Shown in pieces: positions 43,399-54,000 of a stretch of 64,000 bases of DNA. Position numbers and translations under genes: made by a program. Source of the stretch: Paenactinomyces guangxiensis (lineage in GTDB: Bacteria > Bacillota > Bacilli > Thermoactinomycetales > Thermoactinomycetaceae); the NCBI RefSeq assembly GCF_016055185.1, contig NZ_JAECVR010000003.1:1-64000 (forward strand), written 5' to 3'. The stretch's first letter is position 1. Every line of letters begins with the position of its first letter. The notes beneath the pieces are model-generated. The model had not been told where the DNA came from. It made no database searches and was given only the letters and a program-made list of their open reading frames with translations.

Positions 43399-46146
43399 TT
43401 ACCCCTGCACTGCTTTTTTCAGACTGGCCGGCCGGATTTGATCCAGGAGTCCTGCTATCAATACGGGCAAGGTAGATGTAACCAACACCAGAATCCACTC
43501 TCTAAAGCCGAGGGGAACCGTGTGGAAAATCGGCTGCAACGGCGGATAGTAGATCACTCCCAACAGCAGGAGCGCGGAAGAGATCACCGCCAGTACCAAC
43601 GCTCTATTGTCAAATGGAGTACGGTTAAAAATCGAGCCGGTTGAGCGGCAGTCAAATACATAAATCAATTGGGCGAAAACCAGAGTCGAAAAAGCAACGG
43701 TTTGCGCTTTGACGAGGTCATCGGGAAATTCACTATAAGTAACCCAGAAAGCGGCTAAAGAACAAAGGCCGATCAGCAAGCCGCGGGTGACAATCTTCCA
43801 TCCCACGCCTCGGGCAAAGACACTTTCCCGGCTGTTCCGCGGGGGCCGGTCCATGCTGTTTACCTGTGCCGGGTCTACTCCTAGCGCCATTGCGGGCAAT
43901 CCGTCCGTCACCAGATTGACCCACAAGATTTGTATCGGGACCAGAGGCAAAGGAAGCCCGGCCAGCATAGCGAGGAACATGACCAATATCTCCCCCACAT
44001 TACTGGCTAACAGGTAACTGATAAACTTACGGATATTATCATAAATGCTTCTTCCTTCTTCAATCGCGGCAACAATCGTTGCAAAGTTATCATCTGCCAG
44101 GACGAGAGAAGAAGCTTCTTTTGACACATCTGTACCGGAAATGCCCATTGCGATTCCAATATCCGCCGCTTTAATCGCCGGGGCATCATTGACCCCGTCT
44201 CCGGTCATAGCCACTACATGTCCTGTCTTTTGCAAAGCCTTCACGATCCGCAATTTGTGTTCTGGCGAAACGCGGGCGTACACGTCGATATCATTTACTT
44301 TTTTCAGAAATTCCTCATCGTTCATATTGTAAAGATCCCGCCCGTTCAATGTCAATCCGCCGGGGCGCAGGATCCCCAGTTCTGTGGCAATCGCCATCGC
44401 TGTTGCCTGGTGGTCTCCGGTAATCATGGCTGTTTTAATCCCGGCCCGGTGGCAGATACGAATCGCCTCTTTCACTTCCTCCCTCGGCGGATCAATCATC
44501 CCTGCCAAACCGACAAATGTCAGCTGGCTCTCCGCGGAAAGATCACTGTGAACATCCCTTTCTTTACCCGTGATCTCCCGATACGCGAAAGCGAGGTTAC
44601 GGAGAGCCATTCCGGCAAACTCTTCATTCAGCCTGAGGATTTCCGCACGCAGGGAATCGGTAAGCGGCACAGTTTTTTCCTGGTAAACGATCCGGGTACA
44701 CTTGGCCAGCAAAATATCCGGAGCCCCTTTGGTATATAGCACTTGCCGGCCGTCTTTTCTTTCCAGCAACACAGACATCATCTTTCGTTCTGAGTCAAAC
44801 GGAAACTCCTTTACCCGTTTCCATTCCTCACTGAGGTATTCTGACGTAAGACCCGCTTTGGCACCTGCAACCAGCAAAGCCCCTTCAGTAGGGTCCCCGT
44901 CAATCAACCAGTTCACCTGTTTTTTTATTTTCAGAAGACCCCCTTTTTCTTTCTCCTGAAGCAAAGAGGCGTTATTACAGAGGACGGAAATCTCCAAAAT
45001 CCTGCGCAGGGGTTGGAAATCAGACGGATTTATTTCCCTTCCCTGACAGGCAAACGCGCCCTCGGGAATGTATCCGTTTCCTGATACTGTTACTTTCCGT
45101 CCGTCAGCCCAGATGCGGGTAACCATCATTTTATTCTGTGTCAATGTCCCCGTCTTATCGGAACAGATCACTGTTGCACAGCCAAGTGTTTCCACAGACG
45201 GCAGTTTACGCACAATCGCTTTGCGTTTAATCATGCGCTGGACGCCGAGTGCCAATGCAATTGTAACAATCGCCGGAAGCCCTTCAGGAATAGCTGCCAC
45301 CGCTAAACTGACCCCGGCCAGGAACATTTTGTACACATCGTGGCCGTGCAAAATCCCTGTGATCACAACAACCGCAGTCAGGATTAAGGCGACGACAATC
45401 AATACCTTCCCCAGTTGTTCCAGACGGCGTTGCAGCGGGGTTTCCGCTGTATCCGTACTTTCGATCAAATGGGCGATTTTCCCCATCTCTGTATCCATTC
45501 CTGTATGTACAACCACTCCCACTCCTTTTCCGCGAACAGCCATTGTCCCCATATAACCCATATTTTTACGGTCACCCAAGGAAACATCCTGCCGGGGCAA
45601 TCGAGCCGGGTTTTTGGCAACCGGAACAGATTCACCAGTAAGGGCAGACTCCTCCACATACAGATTTTCCGTTTTGAGAAAACGAACATCGGCAGGGAGA
45701 CGGTCCCCGCTTTCCATATGGACAATATCCCCCGGAACCAGCTTTGATGCATCAAGACGCAACCATTTTCCATTTCTCAGCACCCGCGCCGTAGGGGCAG
45801 ATAATTTTTTCAGCGCGGACAATGATTTTTCCGCACGAACTTCCTGTACAAAGCCCAGGATGGCATTGAGCAACACAATGGCAATAATCGCAATGGCATC
45901 TGTATACTCACCCAGAAGCCCGGAGATTAGTGTGGCAGCCAGTAAAACCAGTACCATAAAATCTTTAAACTGATCGACAAACAAGGCGAGCAAAGATATT
46001 TTTTCTCCTTCGGAGAGTTGATTGGTCCCCACCTGTTTGAGACGCTTCTGTGCTTCTTCCTCACTTAAGCCGACAGAGGGGTCCACCCGAAAATGAGCGG
46101 TAACCTTTTCCGCCTCCCAGTCAATCCAACGAGCTGAATCCGACAA
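43399..46146 (-). CDS. Cation-transporting P-type ATPase, SERCA/YloB-like (915 aa)
   Basis: This P2A-type ATPase probably pumps calcium out of the cytoplasm, like B. subtilis YloB. It has about ten helices with the ion-site motif AIPEGLPAIVTIALALG, the phosphorylated Asp in CSDKTGTLTQNKM, the actuator loop ALTGESVPV, and the hinge MTGDGVNDAPAIKAADIG. TTG 46144-46146 is the start (MSDSARWIDWEAEKV) because GGGAGG lies 8 bases upstream. Longer readings have no such site. It is divergent from rqcH. The yloA-yloB pair is a neighbourhood shared with Bacillus. Confidence 0.92.
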   Translation of the reverse strand: MSDSARWIDWEAEKVTAHFRVDPSVGLSEEEAQKRLKQVGTNQLSEGEKISLLALFVDQFKDFMVLVLLAATLISGLLGEYTDAIAIIAIVLLNAILGFVQEVRAEKSLSALKKLSAPTARVLRNGKWLRLDASKLVPGDIVHMESGDRLPADVRFLKTENLYVEESALTGESVPVAKNPARLPRQDVSLGDRKNMGYMGTMAVRGKGVGVVVHTGMDTEMGKIAHLIESTDTAETPLQRRLEQLGKVLIVVALILTAVVVITGILHGHDVYKMFLAGVSLAVAAIPEGLPAIVTIALALGVQRMIKRKAIVRKLPSVETLGCATVICSDKTGTLTQNKMMVTRIWADGRKVTVSGNGYIPEGAFACQGREINPSDFQPLRRILEISVLCNNASLLQEKEKGGLLKIKKQVNWLIDGDPTEGALLVAGAKAGLTSEYLSEEWKRVKEFPFDSERKMMSVLLERKDGRQVLYTKGAPDILLAKCTRIVYQEKTVPLTDSLRAEILRLNEEFAGMALRNLAFAYREITGKERDVHSDLSAESQLTFVGLAGMIDPPREEVKEAIRICHRAGIKTAMITGDHQATAMAIATELGILRPGGLTLNGRDLYNMNDEEFLKKVNDIDVYARVSPEHKLRIVKALQKTGHVVAMTGDGVNDAPAIKAADIGIAMGISGTDVSKEASSLVLADDNFATIVAAIEEGRSIYDNIRKFISYLLASNVGEILVMFLAMLAGLPLPLVPIQILWVNLVTDGLPAMALGVDPAQVNSMDRPPRNSRESVFARGVGWKIVTRGLLIGLCSLAAFWVTYSEFPDDLVKAQTVAFSTLVFAQLIYVFDCRSTGSIFNRTPFDNRALVLAVISSALLLLGVIYYPPLQPIFHTVPLGFREWILVLVTSTLPVLIAGLLDQIRPASLKKAVQG

Positions 46147-46332
46147 GTTTCTTTCCTCCCTTTGTCCCAACTGTCTGTTGTAAATGTATTCAGACGAGCC
46201 TGCAAACATGCGAGAAAGAAACTGCCAGGAAAAAAGACGGACTGTCTCAATTCCGCAAACTGCCCCTTTTGGTGTAAGATGAATGAGTGGAAAATGCTTT
46301 AAATCGTTACTTAGAAAAGGATGAAATAAATT

Positions 46333-48057
46333 ATGTCATTTGATGGAATTGTCACCCGTGCCATCGTGCGTGAACTTGACCAAACATGTACCGGCGGACG
46401 GATTACGAAAATATATCAGCCGAGTGATCTTGAGCTTATTCTTCATATTCGTTTCCGCGGCCAAAACCATAAATTGCTCCTATCTGCCCATCCTGCCTAC
46501 CCGCGGGTACAGCTCACTGATACACCTGCAGATAATCCCAAAGAGCCGCCCATGTTTTGCATGCTTTTACGTAAACACGGGGAAGGGGCCATTATTCAAT
46601 CAATTCAACAAGTCGGTCTGGAACGAATCATTCATCTTGACTTTCTCACCCGTAATGATCTCGGCGATGAAGTCCCGCGCAGACTGGTAATTGAAATTAT
46701 GGGGCGGCATAGCAATATTATTCTTGTCAATCCCGAAACAGGAGCCATTTTTGACGGTATTCGGCGGGTCACCCATGCAATCAGCCAGTATCGGCAAGTC
46801 TTGCCGGGAATCACTTACATGGCGCCCCCGAAACAAAACAAGCTGAATCCCATGGAAGTGGATCCAAAGACATTTATCGCCGGATTCGACTACAATAGCG
46901 GCCGTCTGGATAAACAGATCATGAATCGCTTTACAGGTATCGGCCCTCTGGTGGCCAGAGAAATTGTTCATCAGGCCGGCCTGGGCAGCCGGGAGCGATT
47001 GTGGGAGTCCTTTCATGATGTGATCACCAAAGTTCGCCTGCATCAATACCAGCCGTCAATCATCCGGAGTAAAGGCAAAAGTGTTTTCTCCGTCTGGCCG
47101 CTCACCCATTTGAAAGGAGAAATCCGAACCTTTGCATCAATGAGTGACTGCCTGGAAACCTTCTTTCGTGGCAAAGCCGAACGGGACCGTGTCCGGCAAC
47201 AGACACATGACCTTATCCGGAAGCTGAAAAATGAGATTGAGAAAAACCGGAAAAAAATAGACATCTTAAGCAAAGAATTAGCTGAATCGGAGCGTGCGGA
47301 AGAGTACCGTATCCGCGGCGAACTGCTCACCGCCTATCTCCACCAGATTCGCCGCGGGGATCAAGAGGTACAGGTGACCAATTATTACGACCCGGAAAGT
47401 CCGCAATTAACGATCCGATTGGATCCGACATTAACTCCTTCCGAAAATGCGCAGCGCTATTTTAAAAAGTATAACAAGATGAAAGCTGCTAAAAAATGGA
47501 ATATCGAACAGATTCAAAGAGCCGGAGAAGAAAATCAGTATTTGGAATCCGTGCTGGTACAGTTGGAAAACTCCTCACTCCGTGAAGTAGAACAGATTCG
47601 GGAAGAATTAGAGGAAGAAGGCTGGCTCAAGGCCCGTCCGCAAAAGCATAGGCGCAAGAAAAAAGGAATCCCTTCGCCCACGACCGTTTATTCCTCAGAC
47701 GGTACAATTATTTTAGTGGGCAGAAACAATAAGCAGAATGATTATCTTACTCACCAGCTGGCATCACCGACCGATACCTGGCTGCACACCAAAGACATAC
47801 CGGGTTCGCACGTGGTTATACGGACCAGGAACGTTAGTGAAACCACTCTTAAAGAGGCAGCCATGCTTTCCGCTTATTTCAGCAAAGCCCGCGATTCCAG
47901 CCAGGTACCCGTTGACTTCACTTTAATTAAACATGTAAAAAAACCGTCAGGTGCCCGTCCCGGATTTGTTATCTACGAAAATCAACAAACTTTGTTTGTC
48001 ACTCCTGACGAAGAGGTCATACAGGAATTGTTAAACAGAAAGAATCTGGAAGAATAA
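46333..48057 (+). CDS. rqcH: Ribosome quality control factor RqcH (Rqc2/NEMF-like; formerly FbpA/YloA) (574 aa)
   Basis: RqcH binds stalled 50S-peptidyl-tRNA complexes and adds a C-terminal alanine tail for degradation. The NFACT-N domain starts MSFDGIVTRAIVRELDQTCT. A helical and coiled-coil middle covers about residues 270-430 (RKLKNEIEKNRKKIDILSKE). The NFACT-R domain lies near 450-545 with GRNNKQNDYLTHQLASPTD and LHTKDIPGSHVVI. Start ATG follows AAAAGGATG. It is adjacent to the P-type ATPase as in Bacillus, but divergently arranged and far from yicC. Confidence 0.93.
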   Translation: MSFDGIVTRAIVRELDQTCTGGRITKIYQPSDLELILHIRFRGQNHKLLLSAHPAYPRVQLTDTPADNPKEPPMFCMLLRKHGEGAIIQSIQQVGLERIIHLDFLTRNDLGDEVPRRLVIEIMGRHSNIILVNPETGAIFDGIRRVTHAISQYRQVLPGITYMAPPKQNKLNPMEVDPKTFIAGFDYNSGRLDKQIMNRFTGIGPLVAREIVHQAGLGSRERLWESFHDVITKVRLHQYQPSIIRSKGKSVFSVWPLTHLKGEIRTFASMSDCLETFFRGKAERDRVRQQTHDLIRKLKNEIEKNRKKIDILSKELAESERAEEYRIRGELLTAYLHQIRRGDQEVQVTNYYDPESPQLTIRLDPTLTPSENAQRYFKKYNKMKAAKKWNIEQIQRAGEENQYLESVLVQLENSSLREVEQIREELEEEGWLKARPQKHRRKKKGIPSPTTVYSSDGTIILVGRNNKQNDYLTHQLASPTDTWLHTKDIPGSHVVIRTRNVSETTLKEAAMLSAYFSKARDSSQVPVDFTLIKHVKKPSGARPGFVIYENQQTLFVTPDEEVIQELLNRKNLEE

Positions 48058-48182
48058 GGAGAGGCAACCCCGGCATTTAAACCATCACAAAAGATCCGCA
48101 AAAATGAAAGCGAAGAAAGTAGAAGGAGCTGATGTTGAAATTGGAGAATTCAGTAGAGGACACTACCGAGGAGGGGAAAAGG

Positions 48183-48677
48183 ATGCTCGAAATGACAAAA
48201 GTTCGTGAGGAATTGTGGGATGCTGTCTCCGGCTTGTCTGACGAGGAGTTAAACCAGCGGGTATCAGCGGAGAAGTGGACCATTGCCCAGGTTTTAGAGC
48301 ATCTGTATCTGGTGGAGAGAGCGGTCGCTTCACAAATAAAACATGGTTTATATGATGAAAGTGACCAGCCGTATGAAGTGAAACCCATTGACAGGGTTTT
48401 GAATCGCTCTGTCAAAATAAAGGTACCCAATCCCGCCCTGGAACCGAAAACCAACTTTCAGTCCCTGGAAAGCTTAAAAGTAAAACTGGATAAGTCCCGC
48501 CACCAACTGCTTGAAGCAATGGAAAACCTTGACCCCGAACTGTCGGAAAAGAGAGCCCTCCCCCACCCGGGCTTTGGGCGCTTAAGCATAAAGCAATGGA
48601 CCGAATTCATTCCTTTGCATGAAAAAAGACATATCCATCAGATCAAGGAAACGAGAAAAGAATTGAAATTGCCCTAA
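48183..48677 (+). CDS. DinB/YfiT-like superfamily protein (164 aa)
   Basis: The protein has the four-helix bundle of DinB-like proteins. The possible metal ligands are His in AQVLEHLYLVE (near residue 35) and His in PLHEKRHIHQIKETR (near 150). Family members include bacillithiol transferases such as BstA/YfiT, but other functions are known. ATG 48183 is chosen because AGGAGG lies 8 bases upstream. An ATG at 48132 with a site only 3 bases away would add 17 residues. It follows rqcH by 125 bases and may be read through from it. Confidence 0.75.
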   Translation: MLEMTKVREELWDAVSGLSDEELNQRVSAEKWTIAQVLEHLYLVERAVASQIKHGLYDESDQPYEVKPIDRVLNRSVKIKVPNPALEPKTNFQSLESLKVKLDKSRHQLLEAMENLDPELSEKRALPHPGFGRLSIKQWTEFIPLHEKRHIHQIKETRKELKLP

Positions 48678-48843
48678 AAAAGGAAGAAAACTCTCCCCCC
48701 CATCCGCACAGACAGAGCCGGAGGGCACAAAATGGTTTATCTGTCACCAAGCATAAGATTCAAATTTAATAATTTGGAAAAATACACCTTTCCAACATCC
48801 CTTTCATCTGCTGAGATCTTGTGTAAAACCTGATTTCATATAC

Positions 48844-48878
48844 AAAACCCGGCTGTATTTACTGGCTGGGTTTATTTT
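48844..48878. terminator. Terminator overlapping the end of the EthD-like gene
   Basis: AAACCCGGC pairs with GCTGGGTTT, with T-runs on both strands. It serves the EthD-like gene on the minus strand and may also stop plus-strand transcripts from rqcH-DinB. Confidence 0.65.
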
Positions 48879-49243
48879 AGGATCCTAAGATGATTGCCGG
48901 GGGAATATTTATCTTTGGTAAGTGTAAAAGTTTCGCCAATCATTACATTAATGATCGGGGTCGCAAATTGCAGCACATGTGCAACCGCTTCCTGCCCTTC
49001 CGGAGATAACATAGCCTGCTGAAAGTTCTCGGCATCTTTAAAAATCAGGTCTACTTGTAAATAGTACGGAGGCGTAAAGTCACCGCCCTGCAATGCCAGT
49101 AAAGGTGATGAGGATAACCGTGTGAACTCGGCTTTTTGCAAGCCTGGTATTTTCATGATTTTAGGTACATGCTCATTAAAATAGATATCATCAAACGCTT
49201 CAGGGTCCTCAGGCTGGCTAAATAAAACAAGCATTTTAACCAT
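48872..49243 (-). CDS. EthD-family dimeric alpha-beta barrel protein (123 aa)
   Basis: The product is a small ferredoxin-like alpha-beta fold protein of the EthD family. It begins MVKMLVLFSQPEDPEAFDDI and contains YFNEHVPKIMKIPGLQKAEF with the conserved His-Val-Pro. Members are found in degradation operons or alone, and their function is mostly unknown. The start follows a purine-rich GGGGAAAG. There is no operon partner. Confidence 0.85.
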   Translation of the reverse strand: MVKMLVLFSQPEDPEAFDDIYFNEHVPKIMKIPGLQKAEFTRLSSSPLLALQGGDFTPPYYLQVDLIFKDAENFQQAMLSPEGQEAVAHVLQFATPIINVMIGETFTLTKDKYSPGNHLRILK

Positions 49244-49479
49244 TCTTTCCCCTCTTTCCAGTTGTGTGCTAAAACTATTTTAATAATTCTCTATTAAAGT
49301 GTGTTTCACCTACTTCTAAATGAAATTTTTTGTAGCATAATTATTAACTTTTGTTTTCATACAGTAATTAACCCGTTACAACAGAATAAGCTATGATAAT
49401 ATTCTCTTCGCAATAAAACTACAATTATCATATCTATTAAGTTTAGAACTTAAACTAACCAGATGAGGAGATTATATTC

Positions 49480-49624
49480 ATGACAACCAATCTCTATCTC
49501 GTTCAAACAATTCCCATTCAGTTTATACAACGGATGATCTGGGCAGGCGTTATCCGCTAGCGGTTTGATAGATGCATAAAAAGTGACTGACCTGCTGCAA
49601 AAAGAATCAATAGAAAGAGTTTGA
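49480..49624 (+). pseudogene. Decayed histidine phosphatase (phosphoglycerate mutase-like) N-terminus
   Basis: ATG 49480 follows GAGGAG and reads MTTNLYLV. A frame change restores HSVYTTDDLGRRYPL, and after another change comes GLIDA, a stop in place of one codon, and KVTDLLQKESIERV. Joined, these match the first 50 residues of histidine phosphatases (LVRHAxS, then ..GLIDAxKVxDLLxxExIDRV). Frameshifts, a stop and the loss of the rest show that it is dead. The remaining AT-rich interval 49244-49479 holds no gene. Confidence 0.65.
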
Positions 49625-49639
49625 GGAAAAGCTATTATT

Positions 49640-49673
49640 TAATAAACAATAAGCCCCCATTCCATTCGGGGAC
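49640..49673 (-). terminator. Terminator of the pyr operon
   Basis: CCCC and GGGG pair around GAATGGAAT, followed on the minus strand by TTATTGTTTATT. It lies 26 bases after pyrE. Confidence 0.55.
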
Positions 49674-49698
49674 CTATTCTTTTACAGTCTTTATCAGA

Positions 49699-50283
49699 TT
49701 AACCGTTTACCGTTGCACGGCTGCCTGGTTTTACTGCCGGCAAACCTTCCTTGCAGAGCGGACAATCCTCAGATGTGTAACTTTGAATCTCTATAGCGGT
49801 TAAGGCACGGTAGGGATATTGAAACGGAGTTTTTCCGCCACTGCGGTCCACGATGGAACCGATTCCGGCTATTTTAGCGCCCTTTGCCTCAAGTAAGTTT
49901 ACGACCTCCTGAACGGAGCCACCGGTGGTGACTACATCTTCGATCACCAGGACACGTTCGCCTGGTTGGACGGCAAAGCCGCGGCGCAGTTCCATTTTGC
50001 CTTCTTTGCGTTCGGCGAAAAGACAGCGGACGCCTAAAGCGCGCGCTACTTCGTGCGCAATGATGACACCCCCGAGTGCAGGACCGACGACCACATCCAC
50101 CTGCTCATCGCGGAAAAGAGCAGCTAAAGCTTGTCCGGCTGCTTCAGCATCGCCGGGATATTGCAGAAGTTGTGCGCACTGCATATATTGGGCGCTATGG
50201 CGGCCGGAGGTGAGAAGAAAATGCCCTTCCTTTAATACACCGGTACGTCTGATCGCCTCGTCTAAATTCCACTCTTTATTCAT
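49699..50283 (-). CDS. pyrE: Orotate phosphoribosyltransferase (194 aa)
   Basis: PyrE makes orotidine-5'-phosphate from orotate and PRPP. The PRPP loop RVLVIEDVVTTGGSVQEVVN is near residue 115. Substrate loops appear in VGPALGGVIIAHEVAR and FAERKEGKMELRRGF. The start ATG 50281-50283 overlaps the pyrF end by eight bases, so the two are coupled. It is the last gene of the operon. Confidence 0.95.
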   Translation of the reverse strand: MNKEWNLDEAIRRTGVLKEGHFLLTSGRHSAQYMQCAQLLQYPGDAEAAGQALAALFRDEQVDVVVGPALGGVIIAHEVARALGVRCLFAERKEGKMELRRGFAVQPGERVLVIEDVVTTGGSVQEVVNLLEAKGAKIAGIGSIVDRSGGKTPFQYPYRALTAIEIQSYTSEDCPLCKEGLPAVKPGSRATVNG

Positions 50284-51022
50284 CAAATCCCACTCCTAGC
50301 TGTTGGATTTCTTCTACAATCGCCCAAAATGATTTCACGGGATCAGCGGACCGGGTAATGGGGCGGCCTACCACAAGATAGTCGGCCCCATCCCTGATCG
50401 CTCTCGCTGGAGTTACCACTCTTTTTTGATCCTGGACATCCTTGCCCAAGGGCCGAATGCCCGGAGTGACCGCAAGGAAAGACGGAGATGTTGCCTGTTT
50501 GACACGGGATACTTCCTGTCCTGAACAAATCACTCCGTCCGCTCCGGCCTTTTGGGCAAACTGAGCATAACGGCTGACACACTCCTCTACCGTACCCGGG
50601 ATTCCAATCTCTTCATTTAACATTTGCTGATCTGTACTGGTCAGTTGAGTCACCGCCAGCAGCTTCATTCTCTCCCGGCCGGCTGTTGCTTCAGCTGCCA
50701 ACCGGGCCGCTTCGATCATGGTTCTTCCCCCGCTGGCATGAATGGTGAGGAAGTCAATCCCCAGGCGTCCGAGGGACTCAATTCCTTTTGCGACTGTGTT
50801 GGGAATATCGTGCAATTTTAGATCTAGAAAGATAGGGTATCCTTCTTCTTTCCGTTTCGCAATCCACTGGGGGCCTGCCGAATAAAAGAGCTGATAGCCT
50901 ACCTTAATAAAAGGCTTCTGTTCTCCACGCCAATGATCAAGAAACTGCTCTGCCATTTGAGCAGCCGGAAAATCAAGGGCAATGATTACCCGGTTATGCA
51001 TGTCAACATTTGTTCTCTCCAT
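50276..51022 (-). CDS. pyrF: Orotidine-5'-phosphate decarboxylase (248 aa)
   Basis: PyrF decarboxylates OMP to UMP. The catalytic charge network is in IALDFPAAQMAEQF and FLDLKLHDIPNTVAKGIESL. Phosphate-binding ends lie in ITRSADPVKSFWAIV. Start ATG 51020-51022 follows CAGGAGGAT. Only 24 bases separate it from carB. In Bacillus pyrK and pyrD occupy this position, so their absence is notable. Confidence 0.95.
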   Translation of the reverse strand: MERTNVDMHNRVIIALDFPAAQMAEQFLDHWRGEQKPFIKVGYQLFYSAGPQWIAKRKEEGYPIFLDLKLHDIPNTVAKGIESLGRLGIDFLTIHASGGRTMIEAARLAAEATAGRERMKLLAVTQLTSTDQQMLNEEIGIPGTVEECVSRYAQFAQKAGADGVICSGQEVSRVKQATSPSFLAVTPGIRPLGKDVQDQKRVVTPARAIRDGADYLVVGRPITRSADPVKSFWAIVEEIQQLGVGFDE

Positions 51023-51046
51023 CCGTATCCTCCTGAGCCATCCGAA

Positions 51047-54000
51047 TCAGATAAACACCGGTTCACCCATTTTTTTGCGGCGGGGAACAGAAGGCTTGTT
51101 GATCGGCTCCGCATTCATGTGAATCGATTCCAGTGTGGTCAGCAATGCGTCCACTGTATCCAGAGAGGTTAAGCAAGCGATACCGTGTTCCACAGCTTCA
51201 CGGCGGATGCGGAAGCCGTCCCGCTGAGGTGTTTTGCCGCGGGTCCAAGTGTTCACTACCAGATCAGCTTCTCCCTGGCGAATTAAATCAAGGATATGTG
51301 GCGAGCCTTCTTTCAGCTTATTGATCCGCTCCACCGGCAACCCGGCTTCTTCCAGAACCTTCGCCGTCCCGCTGGTGGAGATGATGCGGTAACCGAGTTG
51401 ATAGAAGCGGCGCATGAGCGGAATCGCTTCTTCTTTCTCCTTATCTCCCAAAGTAGCCACAACCGTACCAAAACGGGGCAGGGAAATGCCGGCTGCCAGC
51501 AAACCTTTGTAAACAGCACGTGCATAGTCGCGGTCGCGGCCCATCACTTCACCGGTTGATTTCATTTCAGGTCCAAGGGTGATATCCACGCTGCGCAATT
51601 TGGCAAAAGAGAAGACCGGTACTTTTACCGCCACTTCCGGGCTTTCCGGCCATAAGCCGCCCTCATAGCCCTGTTCTTTCAGCGAGTCCCCCAGCATGAT
51701 ATTGGTTGCCACTTGCGCCATCGGAATACCAGTCACTTTACTCAGAAACGGTACAGTCCGTGAAGCACGCGGATTTACTTCCAGTACATAAACTTCACCT
51801 TTATGAAGAACGAACTGAATGTTTATCAGCCCTCTGGTATCAAGGGACTTGGCAATTTTCGCAGTGATCTCCACCAAGCGCTGTTTTTGCTCGTTCGCGA
51901 TCGTCTGTGGCGGATAGACGGCAATGGAGTCTCCCGAGTGAACCCCGGCCCGCTCAATATGCTCCATAATTCCCGGAATCAATACCTCTTCTCCATCGCA
52001 GATTGCGTCCACTTCCAGTTCTTTTCCCAGAAGATAGCGGTCGATCAGTACAGGGTGTTCCGGGTTTACTTTTACTGCTGCTTCCATATAGGAACGCAGT
52101 TCTTTTTCTGAATAGACGATCTCCATCGCCCGTCCACCCAGAACATAAGAAGGGCGAACCAGAACCGGATATCCCAATCGGGAAGCTGTTTCAACTGCTG
52201 CTTCAACAGAAGTGACCGCGGCACCCGGAGGTTGGGCGATTTTGTTTTCGCTCAGCAACTTTTCAAATTTTTCCCGATCCTCAGCCCGATCAATCTGTTC
52301 CAGGGAGGTGCCGAGAATTTGAATCCCTTCTTCACGCAAGTCGCGCGCCAGATTAAGTGCTGTTTGTCCGCCAAACTGGACGATCACCCCAAAAGGATTT
52401 TCTTTCTCAATGATGTTCATGACATCTTCTTTATACAGCGGTTCAAAGTACAAACGGTCGGAGGTGTTAAAGTCAGTGGATACGGTCTCAGGGTTATTAT
52501 TGATAATGACTGCTTCCAGGCCCGCCTGGCGAATCGCCCAGATCGCATGAACCGTTGCGTAGTCAAACTCTACCCCCTGCCCGATGCGGATCGGCCCTGA
52601 TCCCAGTACCAGAACTGTTTTCTTACCGGTTTTGACCACTTCATCTTCTTGTTCATAAGTGGAGTAGTAATAAGGAGTTTCTGCTTCAAACTCCGCCGCA
52701 CAAGTATCTACAATTTTATAAACCGGTTTGATGCCAAATTGCCGGCGGAGGGCTGCAACTTCTTTCTCTGAAAGCCCGCTCAGGCGCCCGATCGTCCGAT
52801 CAGTCAAGCCCATTCGTTTTGCTTCCAGCAACAATTCTTCGCTCCATTCACCCACTTCTTGCAATACCTGTTCAAACTTGATGATACGCTCGATTTTGTA
52901 CAGGAAAAAGCGGTCAATGCTGGTCAACTGATACGCTTCCTCCAGCGAATGTCCGCGGCGGAACCATTCTCCGAGCAAGAAGAGACGTTCATCATCCGCA
53001 CGAGACAGTCGTTCCCTGATCTGTTCATCTGACAGGCTGGCTGCCTCCGGTAGATCAAAATAATCCAACCCGATTTCCAGTGAGCGAATCGCTTTCAGCA
53101 GGGATTCTTCCAGCGTACGTCCGATCGCCATTACTTCTCCGGTCGCTTTCATCTGGGTGCCCAGCCTGCGGTTGGCAGAAACAAATTTGTCAAAGGGCCA
53201 GCGTGGAATTTTGCTCACCACATAATCCAGCGTCGGTTCAAAACAGGAATATGTTTGACCTGTAACCGGATTTTTTAATTCATCCAGGGTATAGCCAATC
53301 GCAATCTTCGCAGCAATCCGGGCAATCGGATAACCTGTCGCTTTCGATGCCAGAGCACTGGAACGGCTCACCCTCGGGTTTACTTCAATCACATGATATT
53401 CAAAACTGTAAGGGTTCAGGGCATACTGGACATTACATCCGCCGCGGATATCCAGCGCACGAATAATTTTCAGTGCCGATGAGCGCAGCATGTGATACTC
53501 GCGATCAGATAAAGTCTGGCTTGGCGCAAAAACAATACTGTCTCCCGTGTGTACACCAACCGGGTCAAAGTTTTCCATGTTGCAGACGACGATGCAATTA
53601 TCGGCAGCATCCCGCATCACTTCATACTCAATCTCTTTGTAGCCGGCGATGCTTTGTTCAATCAGGCACTGGGTAATCGGGCTGTAGCGGAGACCATTCT
53701 CCACGATCTCCTTCAGTTCATCTTCATTGTTCGCAATGCCGCCGCCTGTTCCCCCCAGGGTATAAGCCGGGCGAACAATCACCGGGTAACCGTTCCGACC
53801 GGCAAAGTCAACTGCCTCTTCTACGGTGTTGACAATGGCACTGTTCGGCACGGGCTCTCCAATCTCTTTCATCAAACTGCGAAATTGCTCACGGTCTTCA
53901 GCGCAGGTAATCGCACGCAAATCGGTTCCCAGGAGGCGTACCCCTTCTCTTTCCAGAACCCCTTGCTTCGCCAGTTCAACAGCAAGGTTAAGCCCCGTCT

